DNA of 64,000 bases from Chondrosia reniformis (lineage: Eukaryota; Porifera; Demospongiae; Chondrillida; Chondrillidae), in the NCBI GenBank assembly GCA_947172415.1, contig OX359201.1, forward strand, positions 1,302,001 through 1,366,000, read 5' to 3'. The position numbers were made by a program, and so were the translations under genes. Under the pieces are notes generated by a model, which searched no databases, was not told the origin of the DNA, and saw only the letters and a program-made list of their open reading frames with translations. Numbering within the stretch: the stretch's first letter is position 1; each line of letters starts with the position of its first letter. Below are positions 11,558-22,900 of this stretch, one piece after another.

Positions 11558-12059
11558 GGTCCGGTATATTTTTCGGACCGCGTCGGACCGACCGGACTGG
11601 TCCGGTCAGTAAAAATGGTGGTCTATTTTTCTGACCAATGCCCACCAACAGGTGCACGTAGTTGTGTGACCTTCGTGGATGCTGTTAAGCGACTCACTGC
11701 ATGGATAATTAAGGCTGCTATCTCTTTAGGACTCGGCACTGGTCGGTCTACGCTGTGACAGTTTGTCATGTGAAACCTGGTTTACACCACGATGAGTGTG
11801 AAGTTACGTTCTAGGAGACTCGCAATAACATGAGTTTCACTTCTTCGCGCCGGGTTCGCGCATGTGCATGCATGTATTGGGTTGTGCAGAACTAGCGCGA
11901 GAGTACTTCATATCTCCGGTTAACGTCTACATGGTCTGACCACGGTCAGAAATTTATACCGGTGGTCCGACATTTATACCGGTTACGCAATAATTTGGAC
12001 CGTCCTATCTTTTGTATTGGTCGGTCCGGTCCGACGCGGTCCGAAAAATATACCCGACC
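11558..12059. mobile_element. hAT-like MITE with 8-base target duplication
   Basis: The 502-base element has long terminal inverted repeats. The left end reads GGTCCGGTATATTTTTCGGA and the right end is its imperfect reverse complement; both continue into CCGCGTCGGACCG. It is flanked by AAATTAAT at 11550-11557 and again at 12060-12067, an exact 8-base duplication as made by hAT transposases. There is no transposase frame, so it is non-autonomous. It is GC-richer than its surroundings. The intact target duplication and good terminal repeats suggest a fairly recent insertion. Confidence 0.75.
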
Positions 12060-12135
12060 AAATTAATCGTGTATACGTATATAGCATATATAGGATGGTG
12101 CTTTGGGGGCGATTGCAATTGGTAGACACCTAAAT

Positions 12136-12680
12136 ACACTTAACTGTTATGTTAGTGCTTGCTGGTGCTTAGAGCAAAAAGTGACTTAAGCACCGGCAAG
12201 CTTATAAGATGGGTGTAGGACAGTTGGCAGACACCTGGACCCTCTTAACTGTCAGTTTGGGGCTTGCCGGTGCTTAGAGCAAAAAGTGACTTAAGCACCG
12301 GCAAGCTTATAAGATGGGTGTAGGACAGTTGGCAGACACCTGGACCCTCGATCTTAACTGTCAGTTTGGGGCTTGCCGGTGCTTAGAGCAAAAAGTGACT
12401 TGAGGACTGGCAAGCTTATAAGATGGGCATAGGACAGTTGGCAGACACCTGGACCCCCTTAACTGTCAGTTTGGGGCTTGCCGGTGCTTAGAGTAAAAAG
12501 TGACTTAAGCACCGGCAAGCTTATTAGATGGGCGTAGGACAGTTGGCAGACACCTGGACCCCCTTAACTGTCAGTTTGGGGCTTGCCGGTGCTTAGAGTA
12601 AAAAGTGACTTAAGCACCGCAAGCCTATTAGATGGGCGTAGGACAATTGGCAGACACCTGGACCCCCTTAACTGTCAGTC
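12136..12680. repeat. Hairpin-forming satellite, about five units of 104-109 bases
   Basis: CTTAACTG marks recur at about 12136, 12244, 12353, 12458, 12563 and 12667, giving a period of 104-109. Each full unit contains GCTTGCCGGTGCTTA and, 15 bases later, TAAGCACCGGCAAGC (12262-12276 and 12292-12306 in one unit), a perfect 15-base inverted repeat. The arms are mostly kept from unit to unit while spacers vary slightly. The remainder of the unit reads GACAGTTGGCAGACACCTGG and similar. No coding frame is evident. Confidence 0.85.
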
Positions 12681-13989
12681 TCTTTCCTTTCCCTTTTGCC
12701 ATTCGCCGAGCGTAAGAGATAATAAGATGTTCCATAGATAGCGTTTTGTTTATTATAGCTACTTTAACACAGCTATGTGTACAGAGTTAGTATAAGCTGG
12801 TGCTTATCGATGTACCGTTATTTATTTATATAAATGTAATATAATTCTTAACAGTGCTTAACCACTTTTGTTTACACTTTAATAGCTCACTTTTTGTGTA
12901 CCGCGGTACCGGCACCTTAACGCAATAGATTCCGTTACCAGTACCGGTACTCTAGCCACTGCATTTTGCAAATTTGCCCTTAGGCTATCTCTCACCATAC
13001 ATTAGTATAACTTTGCATACCAGTAATTTAATGTACATTTACTGTTGTAACTCTGTCAAATATGAAACTGCAACATTTTGTCAGCATTTACAGACATGTA
13101 TGAAAGGTTTCCAATGAGTTTTGCAATTTTGGTATATATCTACCCAAATTTGCCCTATCTCTCACCATACACTGCATATACCATGCAGAGTAGGCCTAGC
13201 ATGTATGAAAATGGTGTAATATATATAATACGATTTTTCATGTCTGTACAATGCTTAGATTAAGTTTCGAATTTGTATCTGAACATTTGCGGCACTAACT
13301 AAATACAGCACTAAATATACTTTATTATGTACCCTAGTGCTAATTTGTTTTTGCACGTATGCACTATAATATCAATAATAATAATATTTTCATTTTAAGA
13401 TTAATTTCATGACTACATGACTACAATAAAATAGATAATAATAGTAATATAAATAATAGTATTAGTAGGAAAGTATAATAATAATATAATAATAATAATA
13501 ATAATAATAAAAATAAAAAAATTGTTGCATATGTGAGATATATGTGCATGAGTGAACCAAATTGTTCATTGTTTCTATTTGCTGGTGAATTGATAGACTA
13601 TAGGATTACTTTGTTTATATAATTGAGGATCAATATATACTCCCACTTGTTATAGGCCATTAACACATTTAATTATCTTTAATATAATTATACATTACAA
13701 ACCTAAACAAAGCAACAAACATACATTACAAACCGAGACTAATATGTTAATTACATTTTCAAATCATATTGTTATAGGGAAGTTAAGAAAGTGGTTAATT
13801 GTGAACTAGGAAGAGAAAAGTACTAAACAGGCTAGCCAGTTACAACGTGATAATTAATCGACCGATACAAGAACTGTATAATCGGAAATATTAATAATTT
13901 TATCGATTATTCTATTTATATCGCTGAGAACCCGGAAGTATAAAATAACCTACGTAGCCATCCACACCTTGCGCAAAGCAATGCGAAGG
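12681..13989. other. Intergenic DNA with repeat fragments
   Basis: It contains two more GGTGCTTA words (about 12797 and 12857), a dispersed-repeat fragment at 13040-13155 that matches 8385-8535, and an AAT-rich simple stretch at about 13370-13510. CCGGAAGT, an ETS-type site, is at 13932-13939, 50 bases before the TATA box of paralogue 3. I see no gene. Confidence 0.5.
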
Positions 13990-13997
13990 TATAAAAG
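13990..13997 (+). promoter_or_regulatory. TATA box of paralogue 3
   Basis: TATAAAAG lies 92 bases before the ATG at 14082. From here to the start codon the sequence is almost identical to the leader of paralogue 4, where the spacing is also 92; further upstream the two soon diverge. Confidence 0.7.
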
Positions 13998-14081
13998 GAC
14001 AGATCTGTCGAAGAATGATTCAATCTAGATCTGCAGTGATTAATATAAGCACTCTATTGATTCGAGAGAATTGTAACAGTC

Positions 14082-14663
14082 ATGAACAACAGCACGAGAT
14101 CCTGGAGCGTGTCAAAGTACCTGACGATCCGACGTCGCTCCAATCAGGTTGAATATGCGACGGTCGACAAGAAAGCTTTACCTGCTCTTCCGAAGAGAAA
14201 ATTTTCTTCTGGTGAACAGCCTAACGCTAGCGCAACAGAAAGCGATATTGACGCTCAAATGAAGCGAATCAAGGAACAACTGAGCGGACTTAAACTTCAG
14301 CGTACAAGCATTCAAAAGGGTATCGAAGAGATGGGAACGAACTTGTCAGATATTAGAGGCGAATATGCAGCTCGTGTATCTCTCAATGGAAGCATCAGTG
14401 ATCTCTCTTCACTAAGCAGTTTTGCTAGCATAGGAGATAGATCGTCCGTATCTAGTAATTTAAGTCAATGCTACCTCATTGAAGAGAGTGATGAATGTAT
14501 CAGTTTTTACGAAAATGATGTTTACGAGCAAGACACCGACTGCATCCCTGATCCTTTAAGCATTACTACTCTAGCTCCCGAAACACCAGTGGAACAAAAG
14601 GAATCGGCTACTACCTCACAAACCACGGAATTATTCAACGTAACAGAAGTCACCTATCTCTAG
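14082..14663 (+). CDS. Unrecognised small protein, paralogue 3 (ITIM-like, SH3-like and PDZ-ligand motifs)
   Basis: Intronless, 193 residues. N-terminal half: RRRSN at about 17-21 (PKA-type site), VEYATV at 23-28, which fits the ITIM pattern (I/V/L/S)xYxx(I/V/L), then LPALPKRK at 33-40, containing PxxPx(K/R) of class II SH3 ligands. Then comes the family helix at about 55-92 (DIDAQMKRIKEQL, LKLQRTSIQKGIEEM) and the signature RGEYAARVSL, followed by Ser-rich sequence, SQCYLIEESDE, an acidic patch and the C-terminus TEVTYL. The T-Y-L end fits a class I PDZ ligand, as in all four paralogues. Start chosen by TATA spacing and identity with paralogue 4. AATAAA is at about 14827. No membrane segment. 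The motif set suggests a cytoplasmic signalling adaptor, but short motifs are weak evidence and the family is not recognised. Confidence 0.75.
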   Translation: MNNSTRSWSVSKYLTIRRRSNQVEYATVDKKALPALPKRKFSSGEQPNASATESDIDAQMKRIKEQLSGLKLQRTSIQKGIEEMGTNLSDIRGEYAARVSLNGSISDLSSLSSFASIGDRSSVSSNLSQCYLIEESDECISFYENDVYEQDTDCIPDPLSITTLAPETPVEQKESATTSQTTELFNVTEVTYL

Positions 14664-15371
14664 AAACGCAATGAATTCTTGCAGCAACTTTTGTCCTTTT
14701 TAATTCGATGGCATTTGTGTATCTGTTACAGTATAACTGTATAATCGATGACTGTTACTTTTTCTCTATATAAATGTTTGTTGTAATAATTGTGATATGT
14801 CATGATAATTAAAGTCCATGATCAGTAATAAATGCTCATCGATGCAAGCGTATATATTATTATTAAAATTGTGTGCCCAAGGCACAAAATAAAAGAAGAT
14901 AATTGCAACCAGTGGCCATGGGGCACATGCAGGGATGCACCTGGGCACGTATAAGCCATCACCACTTGCAAGGCTATAGACCAGATCGTCCACTCACCCA
15001 GGTGCACAGCCCAGCTGACTGGGAGTATGTCATACAGTTGTTCATGTGATTTCTAATTATTGATAATTGTTATTTGGGGATATATAGCCATATAGCCAGA
15101 AATGTCATAGGTTGCATGCATATACGCATATAATATTAATTGAACATCGTACATGAAAGACTCATCCACATGATCAGATTCTGCATAATTGTGCAAATAA
15201 ATTAAACTTAACCAATTATACACGCAAGCATAAGCTGCATGATCATAATACGTATACACTTGCATTGTGGTTCAAAAATTATATCTTTGAATTCTAGCTA
15301 TAATATGTGTTTTATATTTTGCTTGCCAAAAATGTGGGCCATACATGTACTAACCTATATAGGTTAGTATA
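14664..15371. other. Intergenic DNA between paralogues 3 and 4
   Basis: It holds the 3' UTR of paralogue 3 and AT-rich sequence. The short open frames on the minus strand here (14766-15265) overlap each other in different frames and look like chance. Confidence 0.4.
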
Positions 15372-15545
15372 TCTGAATAAAGGGAGTTTATTGCACTTGG
15401 CCTGTGCAAAGGCTATGATGATAAGCAGAAAATAACCATGGTTGCCAATTTAATAGGACGTCGGTCCCCGGCCCAGCCAAGATTAGACTTTAGTCACTCA
15501 GCTGGTTGGTGTAATACTTTCCAGTGATTATATTTGGCTTATTAT
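15372..15545 (+). repeat. Dispersed repeat, family D fragment
   Basis: GGAGTTTATTGCACTTGGCC, then TGTGCAAAGGCTATGATGATAAGCA, and later TAGGACGTCGGTCCC match the inverted-repeat element in the P450 gene at 57198-57740 and a fragment at 56236-56300. No coding capacity. Confidence 0.6.
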
Positions 15546-15968
15546 ATTAATTTTTGCTATATATATATTATAACGTCCATTGATGTGGAAGTGTTCTAAT
15601 GCCATATGCATGCAACTGATCAACAAACAAGGGGATAGACACTGTGTCTGCACAAGTATTTATATATCACATTAATGATATTAGGAAAGGATTGTGCATA
15701 TATACGTGAGGTTATATATGAAATTATTAAATTAATAATAAGGAGCTATAAGTTAATTATTCTGGCAAAGCGTATATATACTTGTTTGATGACTTGCTTG
15801 GTTATGCATAATTACCACTACTGATGACACATATGAAGAAATGTATATCGCAAATTAAACTGCTAATCTGTCGACATCATCGGACATTCCTGTAACAGTT
15901 CCTGTATATGTAGCCTTTCATTTTAGCCGGAAGTAAGGAAGTAGTAACGAAAATCTTCTGAGCGACGA

Positions 15969-15976
15969 TATAAAAG
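15969..15976 (+). promoter_or_regulatory. TATA box of paralogue 4
   Basis: TATAAAAG lies 92 bases before the ATG at 16061, with the leader nearly identical to that of paralogue 3. An ETS-type CCGGAAGT is at 15927-15934. Confidence 0.7.
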
Positions 15977-16060
15977 GACAGATCTGTCGAAGAATGATTC
16001 AATCTAGATCTGCAGTGATTAATATAAGCACTCTATTGATTCGAGAGAATTGTAACAGTC

Positions 16061-16666
16061 ATGAACAACAGCACGAGATCCTGGAGCGTGTCAAAGTACC
16101 TGACGATCCGACGTCGCTCCAATCAGGTTGAGTATGCGACGGTCGACAAGAAAGCTAATACATTACCTGCTCTTCCGAAGAGAAAATTTTCTTCTGGTGA
16201 ACAGCCTAACGCTAGCGCAACAGCAAGCGATATTGACGCTCAAATGAAGCGAATCAAGGAACAACTGAGCGGACTTAAACTTCAGCGTACAAGCATTCAA
16301 AAGGGCATCGAAGAGATGGGAACGAACTTGTCAGATATTAGAGGCGAATATGCAGCTCGTGTATCTCTCAACGGAAGTATCAGCGACCTCTCTTCTCTTG
16401 GCAGTTTCGCAAGTATTTTCAGCGACAGATCGTCCGTATCTAGTAGCTTAAGTCAATGCTACCTCATTGAAGAGAGTGATGAATGTATCAGTTGTTGCGA
16501 AAATGATGTTTACGAGCAAGACACCGACACGGACTGCAGCAGCTCTGGATCTACTCCTTCAAGCATTACTACTCTAGCTCCCGAAACACCCGTGGAACAA
16601 AAGGAATTGGCTACTACCTCACAAACCACGGAATTATTCAACGTGACAGAAGTCACCTATCTCTGA
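16061..16666 (+). CDS. Unrecognised small protein, paralogue 4 (recent duplicate of paralogue 3)
   Basis: Intronless, 201 residues, the nearest relative of paralogue 3, about 1.4 kb upstream on the same strand. It has the same VEYATV, PxxP (TLPALPKRK), helix, RGEYAARVSL, SQCYLIEESDE and C-terminal TEVTYL. Differences are in-frame: two residues added before LPALP, FSDRSS against GDRSS, and a different stretch after YEQDTD (here Ser-rich, CSSSGSTPSS). All indels keep the frame and both ends are identical, so both copies look functional. The leader from the TATA box onward is also shared. ATTAAA at about 16791 may be the polyadenylation signal. The TMC gene converges on it from the other side, with only about 300 bases between stop codons. 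Confidence 0.75.
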   Translation: MNNSTRSWSVSKYLTIRRRSNQVEYATVDKKANTLPALPKRKFSSGEQPNASATASDIDAQMKRIKEQLSGLKLQRTSIQKGIEEMGTNLSDIRGEYAARVSLNGSISDLSSLGSFASIFSDRSSVSSSLSQCYLIEESDECISCCENDVYEQDTDTDCSSSGSTPSSITTLAPETPVEQKELATTSQTTELFNVTEVTYL

Positions 16667-16967
16667 AACGCAAGATTCTTAACTTTTTGTCGATTTTAAA
16701 TCCTCTATGTTATTGTGTATATGTTTACTTGATGACTGTTTACTTTTCTCTCGTTAACTTTTCATGCTTCGTTGTAATTGTACAATGCTCATTAAATGTT
16801 TCTTAATCAAATCAATGCTACATTACAAAAGGTGACGTGTCAAAACATCTGCACATGCATACAGATTCACTCACTAAAGACTGTCATAGCTGAATACAAG
16901 GGTGCTTGCATAGTATAAACAAGAAAGGTCTATTTTCTATATAACAACACTTTGAAAGAATCTCACA

Positions 16968-19900
16968 CTATAAAATTGGTTCATCAATGTTGATGTTATT
17001 CTCATCAATGTGGACTTTTCTTGGCATGCGAGTTTGCTCATCATAATAGTAGACAATACCGGAAGGTGGTCCCTCCACTGGAAGTGGGTTGTGAGCCAGA
17101 AATTCCTGAGGAGTTATCTGCGCTTGTGGGTTTACATAATCCATCTCTGGGTATGCCATGCCTTCCCCCTCAAAATAAGTAGGATCATAGGGTGGTATAA
17201 GTGACACTAAACGGAGCATTTAGAACCACCTAAAAATGACATCTAATCTATGCATTAATACTATATGTTGGAAGTATGGATATTTGATATAAACTGACAG
17301 TGATAGACAAATTTTAATGCACTGTGTGTATGTAAGTCTTTTCTAAGAAATTTTGGAGGTAAAAACCCTTTTATGCAAACCAGAAAGCTATACTAAGCAG
17401 TATAGAGTTAGTCCCTTTTGCAGCTGGTATATAACTTGTATTGTTTTTGTTTACATAGAGTAGCTAACCATGAATATTGACTGCTAATAAAGAATCCCTA
17501 TGACTTGTTTACATAAGCATGTTTTCAAAAGGTCATGAATTCAATTATAATCAGTTCATTAGCTTCATAGGCATGAAGAAAGAATAGATGTAGTGTGTTG
17601 AAAATGGTGTGTTAGATTATTCATACGGATAGTATATATCCTTAGGAGAGGGAGTTATACATTAAGTATACCTCATTTTCTAGGCACTTGCCCAACACTA
17701 TAATATCATACTATCTATTAAGCTGAATACCTACAAAGTGGATATAAATTCTTTACCCCCTTGCATATTTGTTGGAATTATTTCATACATGAAAAATATC
17801 AACTGAAAACTAACAAATCATATAGCCCACACAACTTTAAACATATAAGACTCAAAGATTCCCAAGATTACTGATGAAGGGTGGAATTCCCAGAAACAGC
17901 TGTCTAGCCCAATGAAGAAGAATCTTGTATCCTCATTCAAAGCTCTCACTAGGTTTAGTTCTCTATAGGCCTTTTATTCTACAGCACATGTAGCAGGTTG
18001 AAATACTGTATACATATATATCCTTAGGAGTTTTACATTAAAGTGAACTCCATTTTCTAGGCACTTGAATAGCAAAGCAGCCTTATAATATCTCAACCTT
18101 ATTTGTTTAAAATTGTGTGGGCTATATCTACCATTTTGTAGTTTTCAGTGGATATTTTTCATGTATGAAATAATTCCAACAAATATGTGAGGGCTAAGGA
18201 ATTTATCCACTTTGTAGGTATTCAGCTTATTGGATAGTCTTGTAGGGCTACTAATTCCATTCACACACATGAAAAATCTAATACATCATTTTCCTACATA
18301 TATATGCTGTGACTATTCTGTAAAAAAGCCTATAGGGGAGCTGGAGAGAGTTTTGTACAAATGTACAAATGGTATAGAAGATATAAGTGCCATCTTTGCA
18401 AAGATACACTGTAGAGAGGCTTGGTGAAGGTGCTTCAAAGAAGAAGTACGTAATAAAATGGCTTTTGGTCTTGAGTCTAATTATGAGGGTTATACCTTAA
18501 AATACACATACATAGGTGGTGCAAAGGGAAAACCCCTTGTACCTTCTATATACGTAGATATGGGTCAATATAGCTACTGTAGGTGGTTGTGACTTTTGAT
18601 AAAATTTCTTTCCTTGTAGTTTGTAGAGTTGTTAAGAACCAATATATGGGGGTTCTCATTAACCTTGGCAATATTTAGCACATTCAGCATATACTGGTCC
18701 CCAATATATACAATACCAATAAGACACCCACTAGAAGCAGCAAGTTCAATTAGGTAATTACAGGATAGTTATACTTCAAAGCCTAAACAGTGAGACAATA
18801 TTACAATTATATACAGCCTCGTGCATCAGGAGACGTTTGGTGAATGCAGGAATGGTGGTAAATGAAAGACAGATCTACACACATACGTACCTGCTGTAAC
18901 TAGTCTTTCGTACGCCACCCTCTGACCCTATGTGATAGGGATATGTGAATTAGGTTATGGATTACTCACCAACACAGTTGTAATTGCTAAAAGCAAAGGT
19001 TAATGAATTAGTGGGCAACCTCTCCTGCTTCTAATAAATATATAACTGTCCTTAGGCTAATCTTTGCTAGGTACTTTCAGATATAAGAAGTATGAATTCT
19101 CAATGTAATCATCATCTCATGAGTTGACATGGAGCAAATTTTGCCACTTAGACCTTTTCCAATAAGTTAAACATGAACTGATACACTCACGAGTCATTAT
19201 TTACAGACATACACTGTGCTAAATACTCACTGCATCAAGTTGTATGAGGTAGTCTTTATTCTGCTTTTGTAACTTCCTATTCTTTGCACGATAATATATC
19301 ACTACAATACTGATATTTGAAATACAATTAAAAAATAAATATAATGTACAAGAAGACTATAATAGTAGTTACGATATTGACTACATATATAAGAATACTG
19401 ATACAAAAGAGAACTATTATAAAACGTATAAATTTATGAAATTGTGATAAAGTAGTATCAATCAATCAATCACCCATGGGCTTTATCCCCTTTGCAGGGA
19501 GTAGACACAAACACAGTAGTTAACATGGCGAAAATAAGATACAATCTCTATATCTCTATATATAAAGTAGTATCTCTCTGCAAAGTGTACATGAAAGTAC
19601 ATTAATCACATACATTAACATGTATGTGAAATATACCTTATTAGAAATATGAATGGTAGAGTTACAGCTGATGATTGCAGACCCTTAACAAACAGTCCTA
19701 GTCCTCTTAAAGCACCTTCTGAGGCAGCCCAAGAATTAAGAGTGATAGTGATAGCGTCAATCATATGAGACTGATTGCTGTATTAAGAAGAAAAGTATTT
19801 ACTTCAGACAATGAAGAACATTACAACAATTTAGCAGATACCATACAATGTGTAATTTCACTGATAATTCTAATCTATGAATTGTAAGCATGTGGCATAT

Positions 19901-22900
19901 TTTATTCAGTGCTATATATGTACGTATAAGCTTAAGTACTTGTGTAATCAAATTGCCCCATTTACTATATATTAGAATGTGTTGGCTATCGAATTCATAG
20001 CAGTCTTACTGGTAAGGAATCTTGTATATCAAAATATTACAGATAACAGTCTCCGAATCTTAATACTCTGACAGCTATTGAAATATCAACAAAACACTGC
20101 TTTTTACAAACTCTTCACATAACTCCTAAGATATGCATATCATAGGGATATACACTAATGATATAATACTTTCATATAAGTGAGTAATTATGGTGTTGTT
20201 AGTATATACAAAACTCTCACAAGTGTATATACATACGTATACGCAGCTAGTACATTGTTTAAAAGGGATAGGGAAAGGGATAGGATTAGAGAAGAAGAGA
20301 AGAAGACAACCCCCGAAATTCACTGATGAAGGAATAGCTGTCTGGCCTAGTGAAAAAAGAAAGATATGTATCCTCCTCCAAAGCTCTATAGTTTTTCCCT
20401 AATTAGAATTCTAGAAAAACAGTCTATATTATAGCATCACGTCAATCGTATCTTTAGGAAAAGTGTGTTTTAGATTATTCATGCATTAAATAATAATATC
20501 TCTATTAAAGGCTTCTTGTAGTATATAAGTATATACAGTAAGTGTATACACACAATACTATTTGGATAATCCCACAAAAATGCAGACTAAAAAATCTTCA
20601 AAGACCTTTACATTATGCAACTAATACAACTAGTACTTGGTAAGAATGAATATCTCATTGATTTAATCAACCTAAATTTCAGAGCTGAGTAAATATCAAA
20701 GACTCTCAATGCTTAGTGTGTCATACATGATCTCATTAAAATATTGATGACTTAAAACAGGGAAGGCTATGCATATTAGTAGTAGGAGTTCAGACTCTAA
20801 GTGTGATAAGAACAGAATCTATCTGTATTTCATGCCTAGCCAGGGAGTTTATAAATTATTCTTCCTTCGACTTGAGATTCTCACAAATAAGTCACATAAG
20901 GAATGCTAAACCGCCCACCAGACACATCTTACCTGAAAGGGCCGCATAATTTTGATGGTGGCAATCTATAGAGAAAGAGCAGTTATCATCAATGTATACA
21001 CACTGTACAAAAACATATGAATAATGGGAAGTGAGAATGTGTGTATTTGCTATATTTATGGTATGGCGTACATACTGACTATATATCTATATAGCAAGCA
21101 TGGTACTTACTGAAGTGATACCATTTTGATGTAACAACTGAATATAAAACATAAGTGACTATACAATAAAACCTATTGAATTTTGAAGGCTATCTTAAAG
21201 CTATTAACATTGTCATAAACAATCTAAAAATGCCATTTTCCTAAATACATTGTGGACATCAGTATTAGGTTAATACTTATAATATATAGACTATAGATCT
21301 ACGTATTTAGGAAAACCTAAAGTTCATAACAAAGGCTCCCAGGGTCACTGATAAAGGGTGGAATTCCCAGAAATAGCTGTCTGGCCCAGTGGAGAATAAT
21401 TAGAAGGAGAAGACTCTTGTATCCTCATCCAAAGTTCTCACTAGGTTTAGTTCCCTATAGGCCTTTTACTCTAGAATAAGATGTAGCATGTTGAAAATGA
21501 TGTTTTAGACTATATTCATGTAAGTATAAATCTAACTTAATTCAATATTCCCATCAGACATTTCAGAAGGATTTGTAAGATATCAGGCTATTGTTAGCTT
21601 ACAAGGGTGACTGAGAATTAAGTGATGATTTAATGGAATACACATTATCCACATACTTAAACAATGGTACAGAAAACATAATAATCTTCAAGCCAATGAA
21701 CATGATTTCATTTGAAACATTTGTCACATTAATGGATAAATCAAGCATGCCATCTAGAACATATATACGTACGTATGTACAGGGATAAAGATACATATGT
21801 ATGGCATACAGAAATGTAGAGATTTTTTTAGTTGAGGGTGGGGGTTGGGTGGGGGAAGGCCTACAACTAAACTTTTCAATGGCCTTCGCCTGGCTGTCTA
21901 TACTTACCAATATACAGCATATCACTCAAGCATGTATGACTGCAATATTCTGAGATAGTTAAGGAAGTGGAGAAGTGGTGTGGTTTTAGTAACCAAAGCC
22001 TTCCTTTGAATACACCTTTGATCTATACATGTAGCTCTATGTATTACTGCTAAGGTATGTAAGTATACACATGCATAATATTATGTGTATACAACTATAT
22101 AAACATTAAAATAGAATATCTTAGCAAGGATCACTACTGGTGCATGCATTGTTAAACACGTTAGCACTCCTCCAAATGAAGCATAACAGTAGGAAGGTGA
22201 AGAATAAAACTAGTTATTTAAATATGGTCACGTAACAACCACAACATCACCAATGGTAAGGTGGCATATAGATTTTGACCTCCTCTTAAATATGTGTGAA
22301 CCCGTTCAAAGGTATAGGTTCCACATAGTTTGATAGTATCATTAATAATCTAATACACCACTTTCCTACATGCTATACAAGCCTAATTCTGTAATAATTT
22401 AAAAGCCTATAGGGTATCTGGTGAGAGCTTTGGATGAGGATACAAGAGTCTTTTCTTTCTTATTATGCTCCACTGGGCCAGACACCTGTTTCTGGAAATT
22501 TACTCTTCATTAGTGACCCTGGGAATCTTGTCATTTTCTGATCTTTTGTGAATCCTTGTCATCAATTAGTTGATCATTGAACTGAATAGTATTTTTATGA
22601 TTTTTACTCTTATGTACGTACATACGTATACATATGTATGCTAATATGTACGTGAGGCTAAAGTATAACGGTGTATACGGGTCATCATTGGACAGTCTTT
22701 AGTTCCTAGTTCAATCTGGATGTGTCTGTGATGGTGAGAATGTGTTGAACAAATGTTTCAAGAATGTTCAAATGGGCTGGATAGGATTTAAATGTAGTAT
22801 GCCATAGACACACTAGAATCCTTAAAAGTGTAAGGGACTATTGCTAGTCATCTAAAGATTGACAAAATTGCATTTCACCTTTACAGATTGTCAAAATAAG

